Positions 48,192 to 58,003 of a DNA stretch of 64,000 nt are shown here, piece after piece. The translations under genes and the position numbers were made by a program. Location of the stretch: positions 186,001 through 250,000 of the forward strand of contig NZ_SOBE01000001.1 in assembly GCF_004364285.1 (NCBI RefSeq). The letters run 5' to 3'. How positions within the stretch are numbered: the first letter of the stretch is position 1; each line of letters opens with the position of its first letter. The notes under the pieces are model-generated. The model saw only the letters and a program-made list of their open reading frames with translations, did not search any database and had not been told where the DNA came from. This stretch comes from Frigoribacterium sp. PhB116. Lineage in GTDB: Bacteria; Actinomycetota; Actinomycetes; Actinomycetales; Microbacteriaceae.

Positions 48192-49255
48192 TTTTCGCGC
48201 TCCCAGAAGCTAGGGCCCACAGGTTCGTGGAAGTCGCTCTGCGCGACGAGGTACCCGTCGGAGTCCACGGCGATGGGCAGCTGCGGGAGGGGCCGCTTGG
48301 CCGGTCCGAAGATCACTTCGCAGTTGTTCGTCACGTCGAAGGTCGACTGGTGGCAGGGGCAGAGCAGGTGGTGTGTCTGCTGCTCGTAGAGCGCCACGGG
48401 GCACCCGACGTGCGTGCAGATCTTGGAGTACGCGACGATGCCGTCGTACTGCCATCCCTCGCGGCCTTCAGGGATGTTGAGGTCCTCGGGCTTCAGGCGC
48501 ATGAGCAGCACAGCTGCCTTCGCCTTCTCCTCGAGGAGGTGCTCCGACTCGTTCAGGTTCTCGGGGATCACGTGGAACACCGAGCCCAGGGTCACGTCGG
48601 ACGCTCTGATGCGCGAGCCGTCAGGGTCGCGGGTGAGGTGCATGCCGTCTTCCCAGAGGGTGTGACGGAGCACCTCGTTGGGGTCTTCTGCCGGGGCCAG
48701 GTCGCGGAAGATCACGACGGCCGGCAGGGGAGTGGCGACGAGTGCGCCGATGAGGCTGTTGCGGATCAGCGCACGGCGGCCGAAGCCCGACTCCTGGTTG
48801 CCCAGGGCGAAGACCTCGACGGCCTTCTCACGGGTCTCGTCGGTGCCGCGGGTGCTGTGTCGCATCTCGGTGATCTCGCGCGCGGGCATGAGCGTCTTCG
48901 ACCAGTGCACCGCACCGATGCCGACGGACAGCAGGCCGAGCGCGATGCCGAGGCCGAGGAAGAGGTTGTTCAGCCGCACCGAGCCGGAGTCGCCCGACGT
49001 GATCGGGAACGCCACGTAGGCGCCGATGGCACCGATGCTGCCGACGATCGAGAGGAAGAACCAGATGCTGACCTGGCGCTCGGCCTTCTTCTCGGCCCTG
49101 GGGTCGATGTCCGTGACGCGGTCGCGGTGGGGCGGCTCACCCGGGTTCTCGAAGACGTCCGTCGTGACGACGGCCGTTCCGGCCGACACCTGTCGAGGCT
49201 CATGCTTCTCGACAGCCGAGCCCGCGGTGGGGGTCTCGTCGTCGTGCTGTGCCAT
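48188..49255 (-). CDS. qcrA: Cytochrome bc1 complex Rieske iron-sulfur subunit
   Basis: Carries the 2Fe-2S cluster between menaquinol and cytochrome c. The 355-residue product has a long charged N-terminus, three membrane helices (about 65-170, the actinobacterial form) and the Rieske motifs CTHVGCPVAL and CPCHQSTFD near 290-318. ATG 49255 is chosen as the family-like start; the Shine-Dalgarno (AAAGGCAAG) is modest. It lies 38 nt after qcrC. Confidence 0.97.
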   Translation of the reverse strand: MAQHDDETPTAGSAVEKHEPRQVSAGTAVVTTDVFENPGEPPHRDRVTDIDPRAEKKAERQVSIWFFLSIVGSIGAIGAYVAFPITSGDSGSVRLNNLFLGLGIALGLLSVGIGAVHWSKTLMPAREITEMRHSTRGTDETREKAVEVFALGNQESGFGRRALIRNSLIGALVATPLPAVVIFRDLAPAEDPNEVLRHTLWEDGMHLTRDPDGSRIRASDVTLGSVFHVIPENLNESEHLLEEKAKAAVLLMRLKPEDLNIPEGREGWQYDGIVAYSKICTHVGCPVALYEQQTHHLLCPCHQSTFDVTNNCEVIFGPAKRPLPQLPIAVDSDGYLVAQSDFHEPVGPSFWEREK

Positions 49256-49293
49256 GGTTTCTTGCCTTTCGTGGAGTGCGGGAGAGTCGCGGG

Positions 49294-50139
49294 TCAGTTG
49301 GACCGGGCGGTGAGCCAGATGGTCACGGCGACGATCGCGCCGAGGCCGAAGATCCAGATGAAGAGGCCCTCGGCGACGGGGCCGAGGCTCCCGAGCTCGA
49401 ACCCGCCGGGCGACGGGTTGTTCTCCAGGTACTTGAGGTAGGTGATGACGTCGGCTTTGTCCTGCGGGGACAGGTTGAGGTCGTTGAAGACGGGCATGTT
49501 CTGCGGGCCGGTGAGCATGGCCTCGTAGATGTGCGCGCCGCTGACGCCGTCGAGTGCGGGGGCGTACTTGCCCTCGGTGAGGGCGCCTCCTGCACCGGCG
49601 ACGTTGTGGCACATGGCGCAGTTGATGCGGAACAGCTCGGCGCCGTTGGTGGTGTCGCCGTCGGCCTGCAGGTACTCCTCGTCGGGGATCGCGGGCCCGG
49701 GGGCCAGCGACGCGACGTAGGCGGCGAGGTCGTAGACCTGGTCGTCGGTGAACTGCGTGGGCTTCTCTTCTGCCTGGGGGCCGTTGGCCGCCATGGGCAT
49801 GCGGCCGGTGCCTACCTGGAAGTCGACCGAGGCAGCGCCGACGCCGATGAGGCTGGGGCCCTCGCCCGTGCCGTCGGCGGCGAGGCCGTGGCAGGTGGCG
49901 CAGTTGGAGGCGAAGAGCTTCTGGCCCTCGTCGATGCTCTGCTGCGAGGCGGCGGAGGTGGTGCTCTCGTCGGCGGTGGCCGTGGACGAGAAGAGGGCGT
50001 AGGCACCGCCGGTGGTCAGCAGGCCGACCAGGAGGAGCGAGGCCGTGGCCAGGGGGCTGCGGCGACCGGTCTTGGCCGGGCGGCGCTTGGGCGTGCGGCC
50101 CTCGGGAGAGGACGTGGCTGCTGAGCTTTTGAGGAACAT
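49294..50139 (-). CDS. qcrC: Di-heme cytochrome c subunit of the bcc complex
   Basis: Membrane-anchored di-heme cytochrome c that passes electrons directly to the aa3 oxidase, replacing soluble cytochrome c. The 281-residue product has an N-terminal membrane helix (about 32-52), two heme-binding motifs (CATCH near 78, CAMCH near 178) and a C-terminal helix (LFIWIFGLGAIVAVTIWL). The start is ambiguous: ATG 50139 is taken, but an in-frame TTG at 50157, 3 nt after the ctaE stop, is possible; neither has a good Shine-Dalgarno. Confidence 0.95.
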   Translation of the reverse strand: MFLKSSAATSSPEGRTPKRRPAKTGRRSPLATASLLLVGLLTTGGAYALFSSTATADESTTSAASQQSIDEGQKLFASNCATCHGLAADGTGEGPSLIGVGAASVDFQVGTGRMPMAANGPQAEEKPTQFTDDQVYDLAAYVASLAPGPAIPDEEYLQADGDTTNGAELFRINCAMCHNVAGAGGALTEGKYAPALDGVSGAHIYEAMLTGPQNMPVFNDLNLSPQDKADVITYLKYLENNPSPGGFELGSLGPVAEGLFIWIFGLGAIVAVTIWLTARSN

Positions 50140-50160
50140 GCTGTGCGAGGGATCCAATGC

Positions 50161-50796
50161 CTATTTGAGGACGTAGACGACCATGAAGAGGCCGATCCAC
50201 ACCACGTCGACGAAGTGCCAGTAGTACGAGACGACGATGGCGGTCGTCGCCTCCTTGTGACCGAAGTTCTTGACGGCGAAGGCGCGGCCGATCGTCAGCA
50301 GGAACGCGATGAGCCCGCCGATGACGTGGGCCCCGTGGAAGCCGGTCGTCATGTAGAAGGCCGAGCCGTAGGCGCTCGAGCTGAGCGTGACGTGCTCGGA
50401 GATGAGGTGCGCGTACTCGAAGACCTGGAGGCAGATGAACGCGGCGCCCATGGAGTAGGTGAGGAAGAACCACTCGACCATGCCCCACGAGCCGACCTGG
50501 AACAGCTTGCCGGTGCGTCGTGCCTGCATGCGCTCGGCGGCGAAGACGCCGAACTGGCAGGTGACCGACGAGAGCACGAGCATGATCGTGTTCGTCAGGG
50601 CGAACGGCACGTCGAGCTTGGCGGTCTCGGCAGCCCACAGCCCCGGGGAGGTGCTGCGCAGCGTGAAGTAGATCGCGAAGAGGCCGGCGAAGAACATGAC
50701 CTCGCTGCCGAGCCACACGATGGTGCCCACGGCAACCGTGCTCGGCCGGTTCACGACCGGTCCTGCAGAAGGTCTCGAGAGAGAGGTACTTGTCAC
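50161..50796 (-). CDS. ctaE: Cytochrome c oxidase subunit III
   Basis: Structural membrane subunit of the aa3 oxidase. The 211-residue product has five helices with [17 protein letters not shown] near 30, [26 protein letters not shown] near 103 and [15 protein letters not shown]...[14 protein letters not shown] at the end. GTG 50796 is preferred because CATAAT ends exactly 7 nt upstream; an in-frame ATG at 50805 lies inside that hexamer. It heads the qcr operon and is divergent from trpD. Confidence 0.95.
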   Translation of the reverse strand: MTSTSLSRPSAGPVVNRPSTVAVGTIVWLGSEVMFFAGLFAIYFTLRSTSPGLWAAETAKLDVPFALTNTIMLVLSSVTCQFGVFAAERMQARRTGKLFQVGSWGMVEWFFLTYSMGAAFICLQVFEYAHLISEHVTLSSSAYGSAFYMTTGFHGAHVIGGLIAFLLTIGRAFAVKNFGHKEATTAIVVSYYWHFVDVVWIGLFMVVYVLK

Positions 50797-50803
50797 GAGG
50801 ACC

Positions 50804-50809
50804 ATTATG
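50804..50809 (-). promoter_or_regulatory. -10 element CATAAT of ctaE-qcrCAB (leaderless)
   Basis: On the minus strand CATAAT is followed by 7 nt and the ctaE GTG; no Shine-Dalgarno intervenes. No clear -35 is seen. Confidence 0.55.
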
Positions 50810-50901
50810 CCTGGTAACCGGCCCAGGGTTTGCGCAGGAAACCCCGGGTGGTGGATTTTGCGTTGACGACGAGCTATGTGATGGGCCACCCTTTGCGCCG
50901 A

Positions 50902-50907
50902 TAGCCT
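50902..50907 (+). promoter_or_regulatory. -10 element TAGCCT of trpD (leaderless)
   Basis: TAGCCT ends exactly 7 nt before ATG 50915. TTGACG at 50863-50868 is too far upstream to be its -35. Confidence 0.5.
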
Positions 50908-50914
50908 TGGCGGC

Positions 50915-51967
50915 ATGATCCACGACCTGACCTGGCCCTTCCTCATCGACCAGCTGCTCTCCGGGCACGACCTCTCGATCAGCGAGGCGACCTGGGCGAT
51001 GGAGCGCGTCATGGTGGGGGAGGCGACCCCGGCCCAGCTCGGCGCGTTCCTCGTGGCTCTGCGTGCCAAGGGCGAGACCGTCGACGAGATCGTCGGCTTC
51101 CGCGACGCCGTGCTCGCCCACGCGGTCCCGCTGCCCGTCGACTCCATGGCCGTCGACATCGTGGGCACGGGAGGCGACCGGTTCGGCACGGTCAACGTGT
51201 CGACGATGGCGTCCGTCGTCGTCGCGTCGACCGGCGTGCCCGTCATCAAGCACGGCAACCGCGCCGCCAGCTCGTCGTCCGGGTCCTCGGACGTGTTGGC
51301 GGCCCTCGGCATCGACCTGGGGCTCGGTGCCGACCGCGTGGCCGAGGTGCTCGGCGAGGTAGGGCTCACCTTCGCCTTCGCGGCGGCGTTCCACCCCGGG
51401 TTCGGCCACGCCGCCGCCGTCCGGCGCGAGATCGGCGTGCCCACGGTCTTCAACTTCCTCGGCCCGCTCGTCAACCCGGCGCGTCCCGAGGCCAGCGCGG
51501 TCGGCGTCGCGTCGCCCGAGAAGGTCGCCCTCATCGTCGGCGTCTTCCAGACCCGAGGCGCGACAGCCCTGGTGTTCCGCGGCGACGACGGCCTCGACGA
51601 GCTGACGACCACGGGCCACAGCCACATCTGGGAGGTGTCGGCCGGCTCGGTGACCGAGCACGACCTCGACCCCCTCGAGCTGGGCATCCCGCGCGCGGCC
51701 ATCGCCGACCTGGTGGGCGGCGACGCCGAGCACAACGCCGGGGTGGCCCGTCGTGTCCTCGACGGCGAGACCGGACCCGTCCGCGACATCGTCCTGCTCA
51801 ACGCCGCGGCTGGGCTCGTCTCGTACCGCCTCGCCCAGGACCCGAGCCAGCGCGACCGGCCGATCCTCGCCCGGTTCCGCGAGCAGCTGCTGGTCGCCGC
51901 CGAGGCGATCGACTCGGGCGCCGCCTCGCGCAAGCTGGCCGACTGGGTGGCCGCCACGCGGCGCTGA
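50915..51967 (+). CDS. trpD: Anthranilate phosphoribosyltransferase
   Basis: Joins anthranilate to phosphoribosyl pyrophosphate in tryptophan synthesis. The 350-residue product has the PRPP site [16 protein letters not shown] near 84, [21 protein letters not shown] near 111 and the [18 protein letters not shown] loop near 185. Its place beside ctaE, divergently, is conserved in mycobacteria. No other trp gene is present, so it is a lone pathway member here. Confidence 0.96.
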   Translation: MIHDLTWPFLIDQLLSGHDLSISEATWAMERVMVGEATPAQLGAFLVALRAKGETVDEIVGFRDAVLAHAVPLPVDSMAVDIVGTGGDRFGTVNVSTMASVVVASTGVPVIKHGNRAASSSSGSSDVLAALGIDLGLGADRVAEVLGEVGLTFAFAAAFHPGFGHAAAVRREIGVPTVFNFLGPLVNPARPEASAVGVASPEKVALIVGVFQTRGATALVFRGDDGLDELTTTGHSHIWEVSAGSVTEHDLDPLELGIPRAAIADLVGGDAEHNAGVARRVLDGETGPVRDIVLLNAAAGLVSYRLAQDPSQRDRPILARFREQLLVAAEAIDSGAASRKLADWVAATRR

Positions 51968-52034
51968 GTCGTGCCGACCGCCTCCTGCGTCCCGCCCGGG
52001 CCGAGACGAGGAGGCGGTCCTCCCGCACACGACG

Positions 52035-52064
52035 GAGGGCCCGTTCCTGACGGAACGGGCCCTC
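52035..52064. terminator. Bidirectional terminator trpD/glpK
   Basis: A perfect 13-bp stem (52035-52047 with 52052-52064) with a TGAC loop lies between convergent genes. Confidence 0.8.
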
Positions 52065-52068
52065 GTGC

Positions 52069-52124
52069 TGTCACCTCAGGGAGGTCGGCGTCAGCGTGTC
52101 ACCTCAGATGAGGCTGGCGTCAGT
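52069..52124. repeat. 28-bp imperfect tandem repeat at the glpK 3' end
   Basis: Two adjacent 28-bp units (52069-52096 and 52097-52124) both start TGTCACCTCAG and share GGCGTCAG near their ends; the second reaches the glpK stop codon. It looks like a local duplication in the 3' untranslated region. Confidence 0.7.
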
Positions 52125-53637
52125 TGACGTCCTCGTCGACCCAGTCGAAGGTCTTCGTGACGGCCTTCTTCCAGAGGCGGAGGGTGCGGTCGCGCTCGTC
52201 GGCCTCGATGTTCGGCGTCCAGCGCTTGTCCTCCTGCCAGTTCGAGCGCAGGTCGTCGAGCGTCTCCCAGAAGCCGACCGCGAGGCCTGCCGCGTAGGCG
52301 GCGCCCAGCGCGGTGGTCTCGGCGACGACCGGACGCACCACGGGCACGTTCAGGATGTCGGCCTGGAACTGCATCAGCGCGTCGTTGCCGGTCATGCCGC
52401 CGTCGACCTTGAGCTCGGTCAGGTCGACGCCGGAGTCGGCGTTGACCGCGTCGAGCACCTCGCGCGTCTGGAAGGCCGTCGCCTCGAGGGCGGCACGGGC
52501 GATGTGTCCCTTGTTGACGTAGCGCGTGAGGCCGACCAGGGCGCCTCGGGCGTCGGAGCGCCAGTAGGGCGCGAACAGGCCGGAGAACGCGGGCACGAAG
52601 TAGACCCCGCCGTTGTCCTCGACGCTCTTGGCGAGCTCCTCGACCTCGGGCGCGGAGCCGATGATGCCGAGGTTGTCGCGCAGCCACTGGATCAGCGAGC
52701 CCGTGACGGCGATCGAGCCCTCGAGCGCGTAGTGCGGCGCCGCGTCGCCGAGCTTGTAGCCCAGCGTCGTGAGGAGGCCGTTCTTCGAGTGGACGATCTC
52801 CTCGCCCGTGTTGAAGATCAGGAAGTTGCCGGTGCCGTAGGTGTTCTTCGACTCGCCCTGGTCGAACGCGGCCTGGCCGAATGTCGCGGCCTGCTGGTCG
52901 CCCAGGATGCCGGCGATCGGGACCTCGCGGAGGAGGCTGGAGGCCTCGACCGTGCCGTAGACCTCGGACGAGCTCTTGATCTCGGGGAGCATCGAGCGGG
53001 GCACGTCGAAGGCCTCGAGGATGTCGTCGCGCCACTCGAGCGTCTCGAGGTCCATGAAGAGGGTGCGCGAGGCGTTGGTGACGTCGGTGACGTGCACGCC
53101 GCCGTCGGTGCCGCCGGTGAGGTTCCAGAGGACCCAGGTGTCGGTCGTGCCGAAGAGCAGATCGCCGGCCTCGGCCTTCTCGCGGGCGCCCTCGACGTTC
53201 TCGAGGATCCAGACGACCTTCGTGCCCGAGAAGTAGGTGGCGAGCGGCAGGCCCACGACGGGCTTGAAGCGCTCGACGCCGCCGTCGGCCGCGAGGCGGT
53301 CGACGATCGACTGGGTGCGGGTGTCCTGCCAGACGATGGCGTTGTAGACGGCCTTGCCGGTGGTCTTGTCCCAGACGACGGCGGTCTCGCGCTGGTTGGT
53401 GATGCCGACGGCCTTGATGTTGTGGCGCGTGATGTCGGCGCGCGAGAGGGCCTGGCCGATGACCTCGCGGGTGTTCTCCCAGATCTCGGCAGGGTCGTGC
53501 TCGACCCAGCCGGCGCGCGGGAAGATCTGCTCGTGCTCCTTCTGGCCGGTCGAGACGATCGAGCCGGAGTGGTCGAAGATGATGGCGCGGGTGCTGGTGG
53601 TGCCCTGGTCGATCGCCAGGATGTAGTCGTCGCTCAC
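52120..53637 (-). CDS. glpK: Glycerol kinase
   Basis: Phosphorylates glycerol to glycerol 3-phosphate with ATP. The 505-residue product opens with [21 protein letters not shown] (FGGY kinase ATP loop); [11 protein letters not shown] near 50, [12 protein letters not shown] near 265 and [18 protein letters not shown] near 410 are typical. AAGGAGA lies 9 nt before GTG 53637. It follows glpF in the same direction with a hairpin between, and no glpD is nearby, so oxidation of glycerol 3-phosphate must be encoded elsewhere. Confidence 0.97.
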   Translation of the reverse strand: MSDDYILAIDQGTTSTRAIIFDHSGSIVSTGQKEHEQIFPRAGWVEHDPAEIWENTREVIGQALSRADITRHNIKAVGITNQRETAVVWDKTTGKAVYNAIVWQDTRTQSIVDRLAADGGVERFKPVVGLPLATYFSGTKVVWILENVEGAREKAEAGDLLFGTTDTWVLWNLTGGTDGGVHVTDVTNASRTLFMDLETLEWRDDILEAFDVPRSMLPEIKSSSEVYGTVEASSLLREVPIAGILGDQQAATFGQAAFDQGESKNTYGTGNFLIFNTGEEIVHSKNGLLTTLGYKLGDAAPHYALEGSIAVTGSLIQWLRDNLGIIGSAPEVEELAKSVEDNGGVYFVPAFSGLFAPYWRSDARGALVGLTRYVNKGHIARAALEATAFQTREVLDAVNADSGVDLTELKVDGGMTGNDALMQFQADILNVPVVRPVVAETTALGAAYAAGLAVGFWETLDDLRSNWQEDKRWTPNIEADERDRTLRLWKKAVTKTFDWVDEDVN

Positions 53638-53679
53638 GGGTGGTTCTCCTTCGTCGTTGATGGTGTGCACCGGGCAGGG

Positions 53680-53713
53680 GGGACACGCCCCGGCCGAGGC
53701 CGGAGCGTGTCCC
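53680..53713 (-). other. Intercistronic hairpin between glpF and glpK
   Basis: GGGACACGC (53680-53688) pairs perfectly with GCGTGTCCC (53705-53713) and encloses a second GC-rich stem. In the glpF-glpK message it could act as a partial terminator or stabilise the glpF part. Confidence 0.5.
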
Positions 53714-53757
53714 GGGTGTCCCCGCGGTGCAGTCGTGGAACGGGTGTGGCCGGTCTG

Positions 53758-54495
53758 CTAGCCGTTGATGAGGGGGAGGAGCGGGTACGACAGCAGCGCC
53801 GCGAGCGAGCCGCCCACCAGGGGGCCCACCACGGGCACCCAGGCGTAGGACCAGTCGCTCGAGCCCTTGCCCTTGATGGGCAGGATGGCGTGCGCGATGC
53901 GCGGTCCGAGGTCACGGGCCGGGTTGATCGCATAGCCGGTCGGGCCGCCGAGGGAGGCGCCGATGCCGACCACCAGGAGACCGACGGCCAGGCCGCCGAG
54001 GCCGCCGAGGTCGACCGGGGCCGCGCTGCCGTTGGTGAAGGCGATGATGACGAAAACGAGCACGAAGGTGCCGATGATCTCGGTGACGAGGTTCCAGCCG
54101 TAGTTGCGGATGGCCGGGCCGGTCGAGAAGACGCCGAGCTTGGAGGCCGGGTCGGGCTCCTCGTCGAAGTGGTTCTTGTAGGCCAGCCAGACGATGACGG
54201 CACCGATGATCGCACCGACCATCTGCGCCGCGACGTAGACGAGGAACTGCGGGAAGTCGATGTTGCCGAGGATCAGCTGCGCGATGCTGACCGCGGGGTT
54301 GAGGTGCGCTCCCGACTTGTACGAGACGGCGATGCCGGCGAAGACCGCGAGGCCCCAGCCGAAGTTCACCATCAGGGTGCCGCCGTTGAAGCCCTTCGAC
54401 TTCGTGAGGGCCACGTTGGCGACCACGCCGCCACCGAGGGTGAGGAGCATGGCGGTGCCCACCAGCTCAGAGAGAAAAATCGTTCCCAGGTCCAC
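53758..54495 (-). CDS. glpF: Glycerol uptake facilitator (aquaglyceroporin)
   Basis: MIP-family channel for glycerol entry. The 245-residue product has six helices and both half-helix motifs: HLNPAVS near 65-71 and YAINPARDLGPR near 190. The Asp after the second NPAR is the mark of glycerol-conducting members as opposed to water-only aquaporins. AAGGAAGG precedes GTG 54495; upstream extension of the frame is not supported. Confidence 0.95.
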   Translation of the reverse strand: MDLGTIFLSELVGTAMLLTLGGGVVANVALTKSKGFNGGTLMVNFGWGLAVFAGIAVSYKSGAHLNPAVSIAQLILGNIDFPQFLVYVAAQMVGAIIGAVIVWLAYKNHFDEEPDPASKLGVFSTGPAIRNYGWNLVTEIIGTFVLVFVIIAFTNGSAAPVDLGGLGGLAVGLLVVGIGASLGGPTGYAINPARDLGPRIAHAILPIKGKGSSDWSYAWVPVVGPLVGGSLAALLSYPLLPLING

Positions 54496-54606
54496 GTCGA
54501 CCTTCCTTAGTCGTCGGGCGGGGTGCCACTGTGCACCTCCGCGGTGAGCGTGTGGCATCACCATAGACCCGCGTGCGGCCCCGTCCGCCACCCGAATCAC
54601 CACGGA

Positions 54607-54620
54607 TGCACATATGTGCA
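54607..54620. promoter_or_regulatory. 14-bp palindrome in the glpF/dhaK divergent region
   Basis: TGCACATATGTGCA is a perfect palindrome lying 112 nt from glpF and 103 nt from dhaK, an ideal place to control both operons. A TATGGT hexamer reading towards glpF (54566-54561) and TAGCTT reading towards dhaK (54665-54670) are candidate -10 elements. No regulator gene is next to it and I cannot name the binding protein. Confidence 0.55.
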
Positions 54621-54722
54621 CGGGAGGCGTCGCGCGCCCTGTCTGCACCGGCCCTGCCCGGAGTAGCTTCGAGGCGCGACGGTGCCGCCCGTGCACCGCG
54701 CCCGTTCCAGGGAGGGACTTCG

Positions 54723-55724
<1,002 letters not shown>

Positions 55725-55779
55725 CCCTCCCGCCGCCACCGCACACCCGAGCAGACCAGACACCCGAGAGAAGGACGAC

Positions 55780-56451
55780 ATGACACTGGACTCCACCTGG
55801 GCCCGCCGCTTCGTCGAGCGCGCGGCCGACACCGTCAGCGAGAACCGGTCGGAGCTCGTCGAGCTCGACCGCGAGATCGGCGACGGCGACCACGGAGAGA
55901 ACCTCGAGCGGGGCTTCTCGGCCGTCCGCGCGAAGCTCGCCGCGCAGCCGGACGACGCCACGCCCGGCGCCCTGCTCAAGATGGTCGCGACGACCCTCAT
56001 CTCGACCGTGGGAGGCGCCTCCGGGCCCCTGCTCGGCACCGCCTTCCTCAAGGGCGCAGGTGCTCTCGGCGACGCGACCGAGATCGACTCCGCCGGCGTC
56101 GCGGCCTTCGTGGCCGCGGCCCGGGACGGCGCCGTGCTCCGCGGCAAGGCCGAAGTCGGCGACAAGACCATGGTCGATGCCTGGACCCCCGCGACGGACG
56201 CGGCCAAGGCGGCCGCCGACGGGGGCAGCGAGCCCGCCGCCGTGCTGCGCGCGGCGGCCGACGCCGCAGCGGCGGGTGCCGAGTCGACCGAGCCGCTCGT
56301 CGCCCGCAAGGGACGAGCGAGCTACCTCGGCGAACGCGCGGTCGGCCACCGGGACCCGGGCGCGCAGTCGTCCGCGCTCATCCTGGCCGCCGCCGCGGAC
56401 GCCGCCGACGACGTCGCGGCCGCCGCGACGACGACCTCCGGGGAGGCGTGA
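55780..56451 (+). CDS. dhaL: PTS-dependent dihydroxyacetone kinase, ADP-binding subunit
   Basis: Holds ADP as a permanent cofactor that is rephosphorylated by DhaM and then phosphorylates dihydroxyacetone. The 223-residue product shows the Mg-ADP motif ELDREIGDGDHGENLERGF near 27-45, the GGASGPLLGTAFLKG loop near 77 and the C-terminal GRASYLGERAVGHRDPGAQSS. GAAGGACG precedes ATG 55780. Its stop overlaps the dhaM start (GTGA). Confidence 0.97.
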   Translation: MTLDSTWARRFVERAADTVSENRSELVELDREIGDGDHGENLERGFSAVRAKLAAQPDDATPGALLKMVATTLISTVGGASGPLLGTAFLKGAGALGDATEIDSAGVAAFVAAARDGAVLRGKAEVGDKTMVDAWTPATDAAKAAADGGSEPAAVLRAAADAAAAGAESTEPLVARKGRASYLGERAVGHRDPGAQSSALILAAAADAADDVAAAATTTSGEA

Positions 56452-57152
56452 CCATGGCCTCCGTCGGCGTCGTCGTCGTCTCCCACAGCTCGAAGATCGC
56501 CGAGGGCACGGTCGAGCTCGCCCGACAGATGGCGCCCACCACGACCCTCGTGGCCGCGGGCGGCACCGACGAGGGCGGCATCGGCACGAGCTTCGACGCC
56601 GTCTCCGCCGCTCTCGGCACCGCCGACGGCGGCGGGGGAGTCGTCGTGCTCTGCGACCTCGGCTCCGCGGTGCTCACCTCGGAGACGGCCGTCGACTTCC
56701 TCGACGACGCGGATCGCGAGCGCGTCGTCATCGTGGACGCGCCGATCGTGGAGGGGGCGGTGGCCGCGGCCGTCGCAGCCGAGACCGGCGGTTCGCTGGC
56801 GCAGGTCGCGGAGGCGGCCCGCAGCGCGACGGGCGTCGCGGACCCCCACGCCGACGAGCGCGAGCTGCGCGGCGGCGACGCGGTCGAGCGCTCCGCCGTG
56901 CTCGTGAACGCATCGGGCCTGCACGCTCGACCGGCCGCGGAGCTGGTGACCCACGCCTCCCGGTTCCAGGCGGACGTCACGGTCAACGGCGTCGACGCGA
57001 AGAGCCTGCTCCGCATCATGGGCCTGGGTCTCGGCATCGGGTCGACCGTGTCGCTCATGGCCACCGGGCCGGACGCGCAGCAGGCGGTCGACGACCTCGT
57101 CGAGCTGATCGAGGGCGGGTTCGGCGAGGGCGTGGAGGCCCCACAGGGCTGA
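56448..57152 (+). CDS. dhaM: Dihydroxyacetone kinase phosphotransfer subunit (EIIA-HPr fusion)
   Basis: Relays phosphate from the PTS to DhaL. The 234-residue protein has an EIIA-mannose-like domain (VVVVSHSSKIAEG, active His near 12; FDAVSAAL and CDLGSAVLTSE) and, from about 145, an HPr domain (LVNASGLHARPAAEL with its active His, DAKSLLRIMGLG). The third, truncated enzyme I domain of the E. coli protein is absent, so it needs general enzyme I encoded elsewhere. The start may be GTG 56448 (GTGA overlap) or ATG 56454. Confidence 0.95.
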   Translation: MTMASVGVVVVSHSSKIAEGTVELARQMAPTTTLVAAGGTDEGGIGTSFDAVSAALGTADGGGGVVVLCDLGSAVLTSETAVDFLDDADRERVVIVDAPIVEGAVAAAVAAETGGSLAQVAEAARSATGVADPHADERELRGGDAVERSAVLVNASGLHARPAAELVTHASRFQADVTVNGVDAKSLLRIMGLGLGIGSTVSLMATGPDAQQAVDDLVELIEGGFGEGVEAPQG

Positions 57153-57180
57153 CGCGAGGAGGCACGACGCACGTCGGGAG

Positions 57181-57212
57181 GGGGAGCGGTGCCGATCTCG
57201 GTGCCGTTCCCC
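57181..57212. terminator. Hairpin between dhaM and the RibD-like gene
   Basis: A 13-bp stem with three G-T pairs (57181-57193 with 57200-57212) lies between convergent genes; it is weaker than the other terminators in the window because of the wobble pairs. Confidence 0.55.
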
Positions 57213-57220
57213 TGCTCGTG

Positions 57221-58003
57221 TCAGGCGGTCTGCGCCCGGTCGCGCACGTACCAGGTGAGCAGCTCGTCGCCGTCCCGGAGCACGTGGGCGAGCCGCATGC
57301 GCCGCAGCGGGCTCGAGTCGTCGCCGTCGGCACCCTGGCTGACTCGCAGGCCGTGGCCGCCCTCGAGCATCGGCGCGAGGGTGAGGAACAGCTCGTCGAC
57401 GGCATCGGCCCGCACCAAGTCGCCGAAGAGACGAGGGCCGCCCTCGCAGTGCATCTGGGGCAGTCCGCGCTCGACCAGGGCGTCGCGCAGGAGGTGCGGG
57501 TCGACCCGCTCCTCGCCGCAGGCCACGACGTCCGCGACTCGCTCGAGCGCCCGACGTGCTCCGGGGTCGGCCCGGTCGGTGGTCAGGACGAGCGGCCGCA
57601 CCGGCGCCTCAGTGAAGACGGTCGACTCGGGGTCGAGCCGGAGCGATCCCGAGACGAGGGCGAAGACGGGCTGCGGAGCCAGGCCGGCCTGCTCGCGCCA
57701 GGTCGCCGCGTCCTCGCTCAGCCGCATCGCGCCGTAGCCCTCGTCGCGGACGGTTCCGGCGCCGACCACGACCACGTCGGCGACGCGCCTCAGGAGATCG
57801 AAGACCCGGCCGTCGGCCGGCCCGCCCAGCGAGCCCGAGACGCCGTCCGAGGTGGACGCGCCGTCGAGGGTCGTCACGAAGTTGACGCGGAGGCACGGGC
57901 GGCTGCGGTCGCGGGGGGAGAGCGTCGCCAGCAGGTCCGCGTCGGTGAGGGGCGCCTCCTCGTGGCCGCCGGGGACCACGCGGACGACCCGCGAGCCGGT
58001 CAC
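57221..58003 (-). CDS. RibD C-terminal-domain (pyrimidine reductase-like) reductase
   Basis: A 260-residue NADPH-dependent reductase of the RibD C-terminal/dihydrofolate reductase fold: CLRVNFVTTLDGASTSDG near 39, VVVVGAGTVRDEGYG near 78 and MHCEGGPRLFGDLVRADAVDELFLTLAPMLEGG near 184-216. It lacks the RibD deaminase domain. The M. tuberculosis homologue type Rv2671 has dihydrofolate reductase activity and can confer para-aminosalicylate resistance. Here the gene is fused by a GTGA overlap to folP, itself overlapping folE, so a folate or pterin reductase role is a better guess than riboflavin synthesis. That remains inference. Confidence 0.8.
   Translation of the reverse strand: MTGSRVVRVVPGGHEEAPLTDADLLATLSPRDRSRPCLRVNFVTTLDGASTSDGVSGSLGGPADGRVFDLLRRVADVVVVGAGTVRDEGYGAMRLSEDAATWREQAGLAPQPVFALVSGSLRLDPESTVFTEAPVRPLVLTTDRADPGARRALERVADVVACGEERVDPHLLRDALVERGLPQMHCEGGPRLFGDLVRADAVDELFLTLAPMLEGGHGLRVSQGADGDDSSPLRRMRLAHVLRDGDELLTWYVRDRAQTA

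Noticed and set aside
48188-52030. Single 1280-codon minus-strand frame spanning qcrA to trpD
   Set aside because: Only its last 355 codons are a protein (QcrA). The remainder runs through qcrC, ctaE and antisense to trpD, which have their own better-supported frames.
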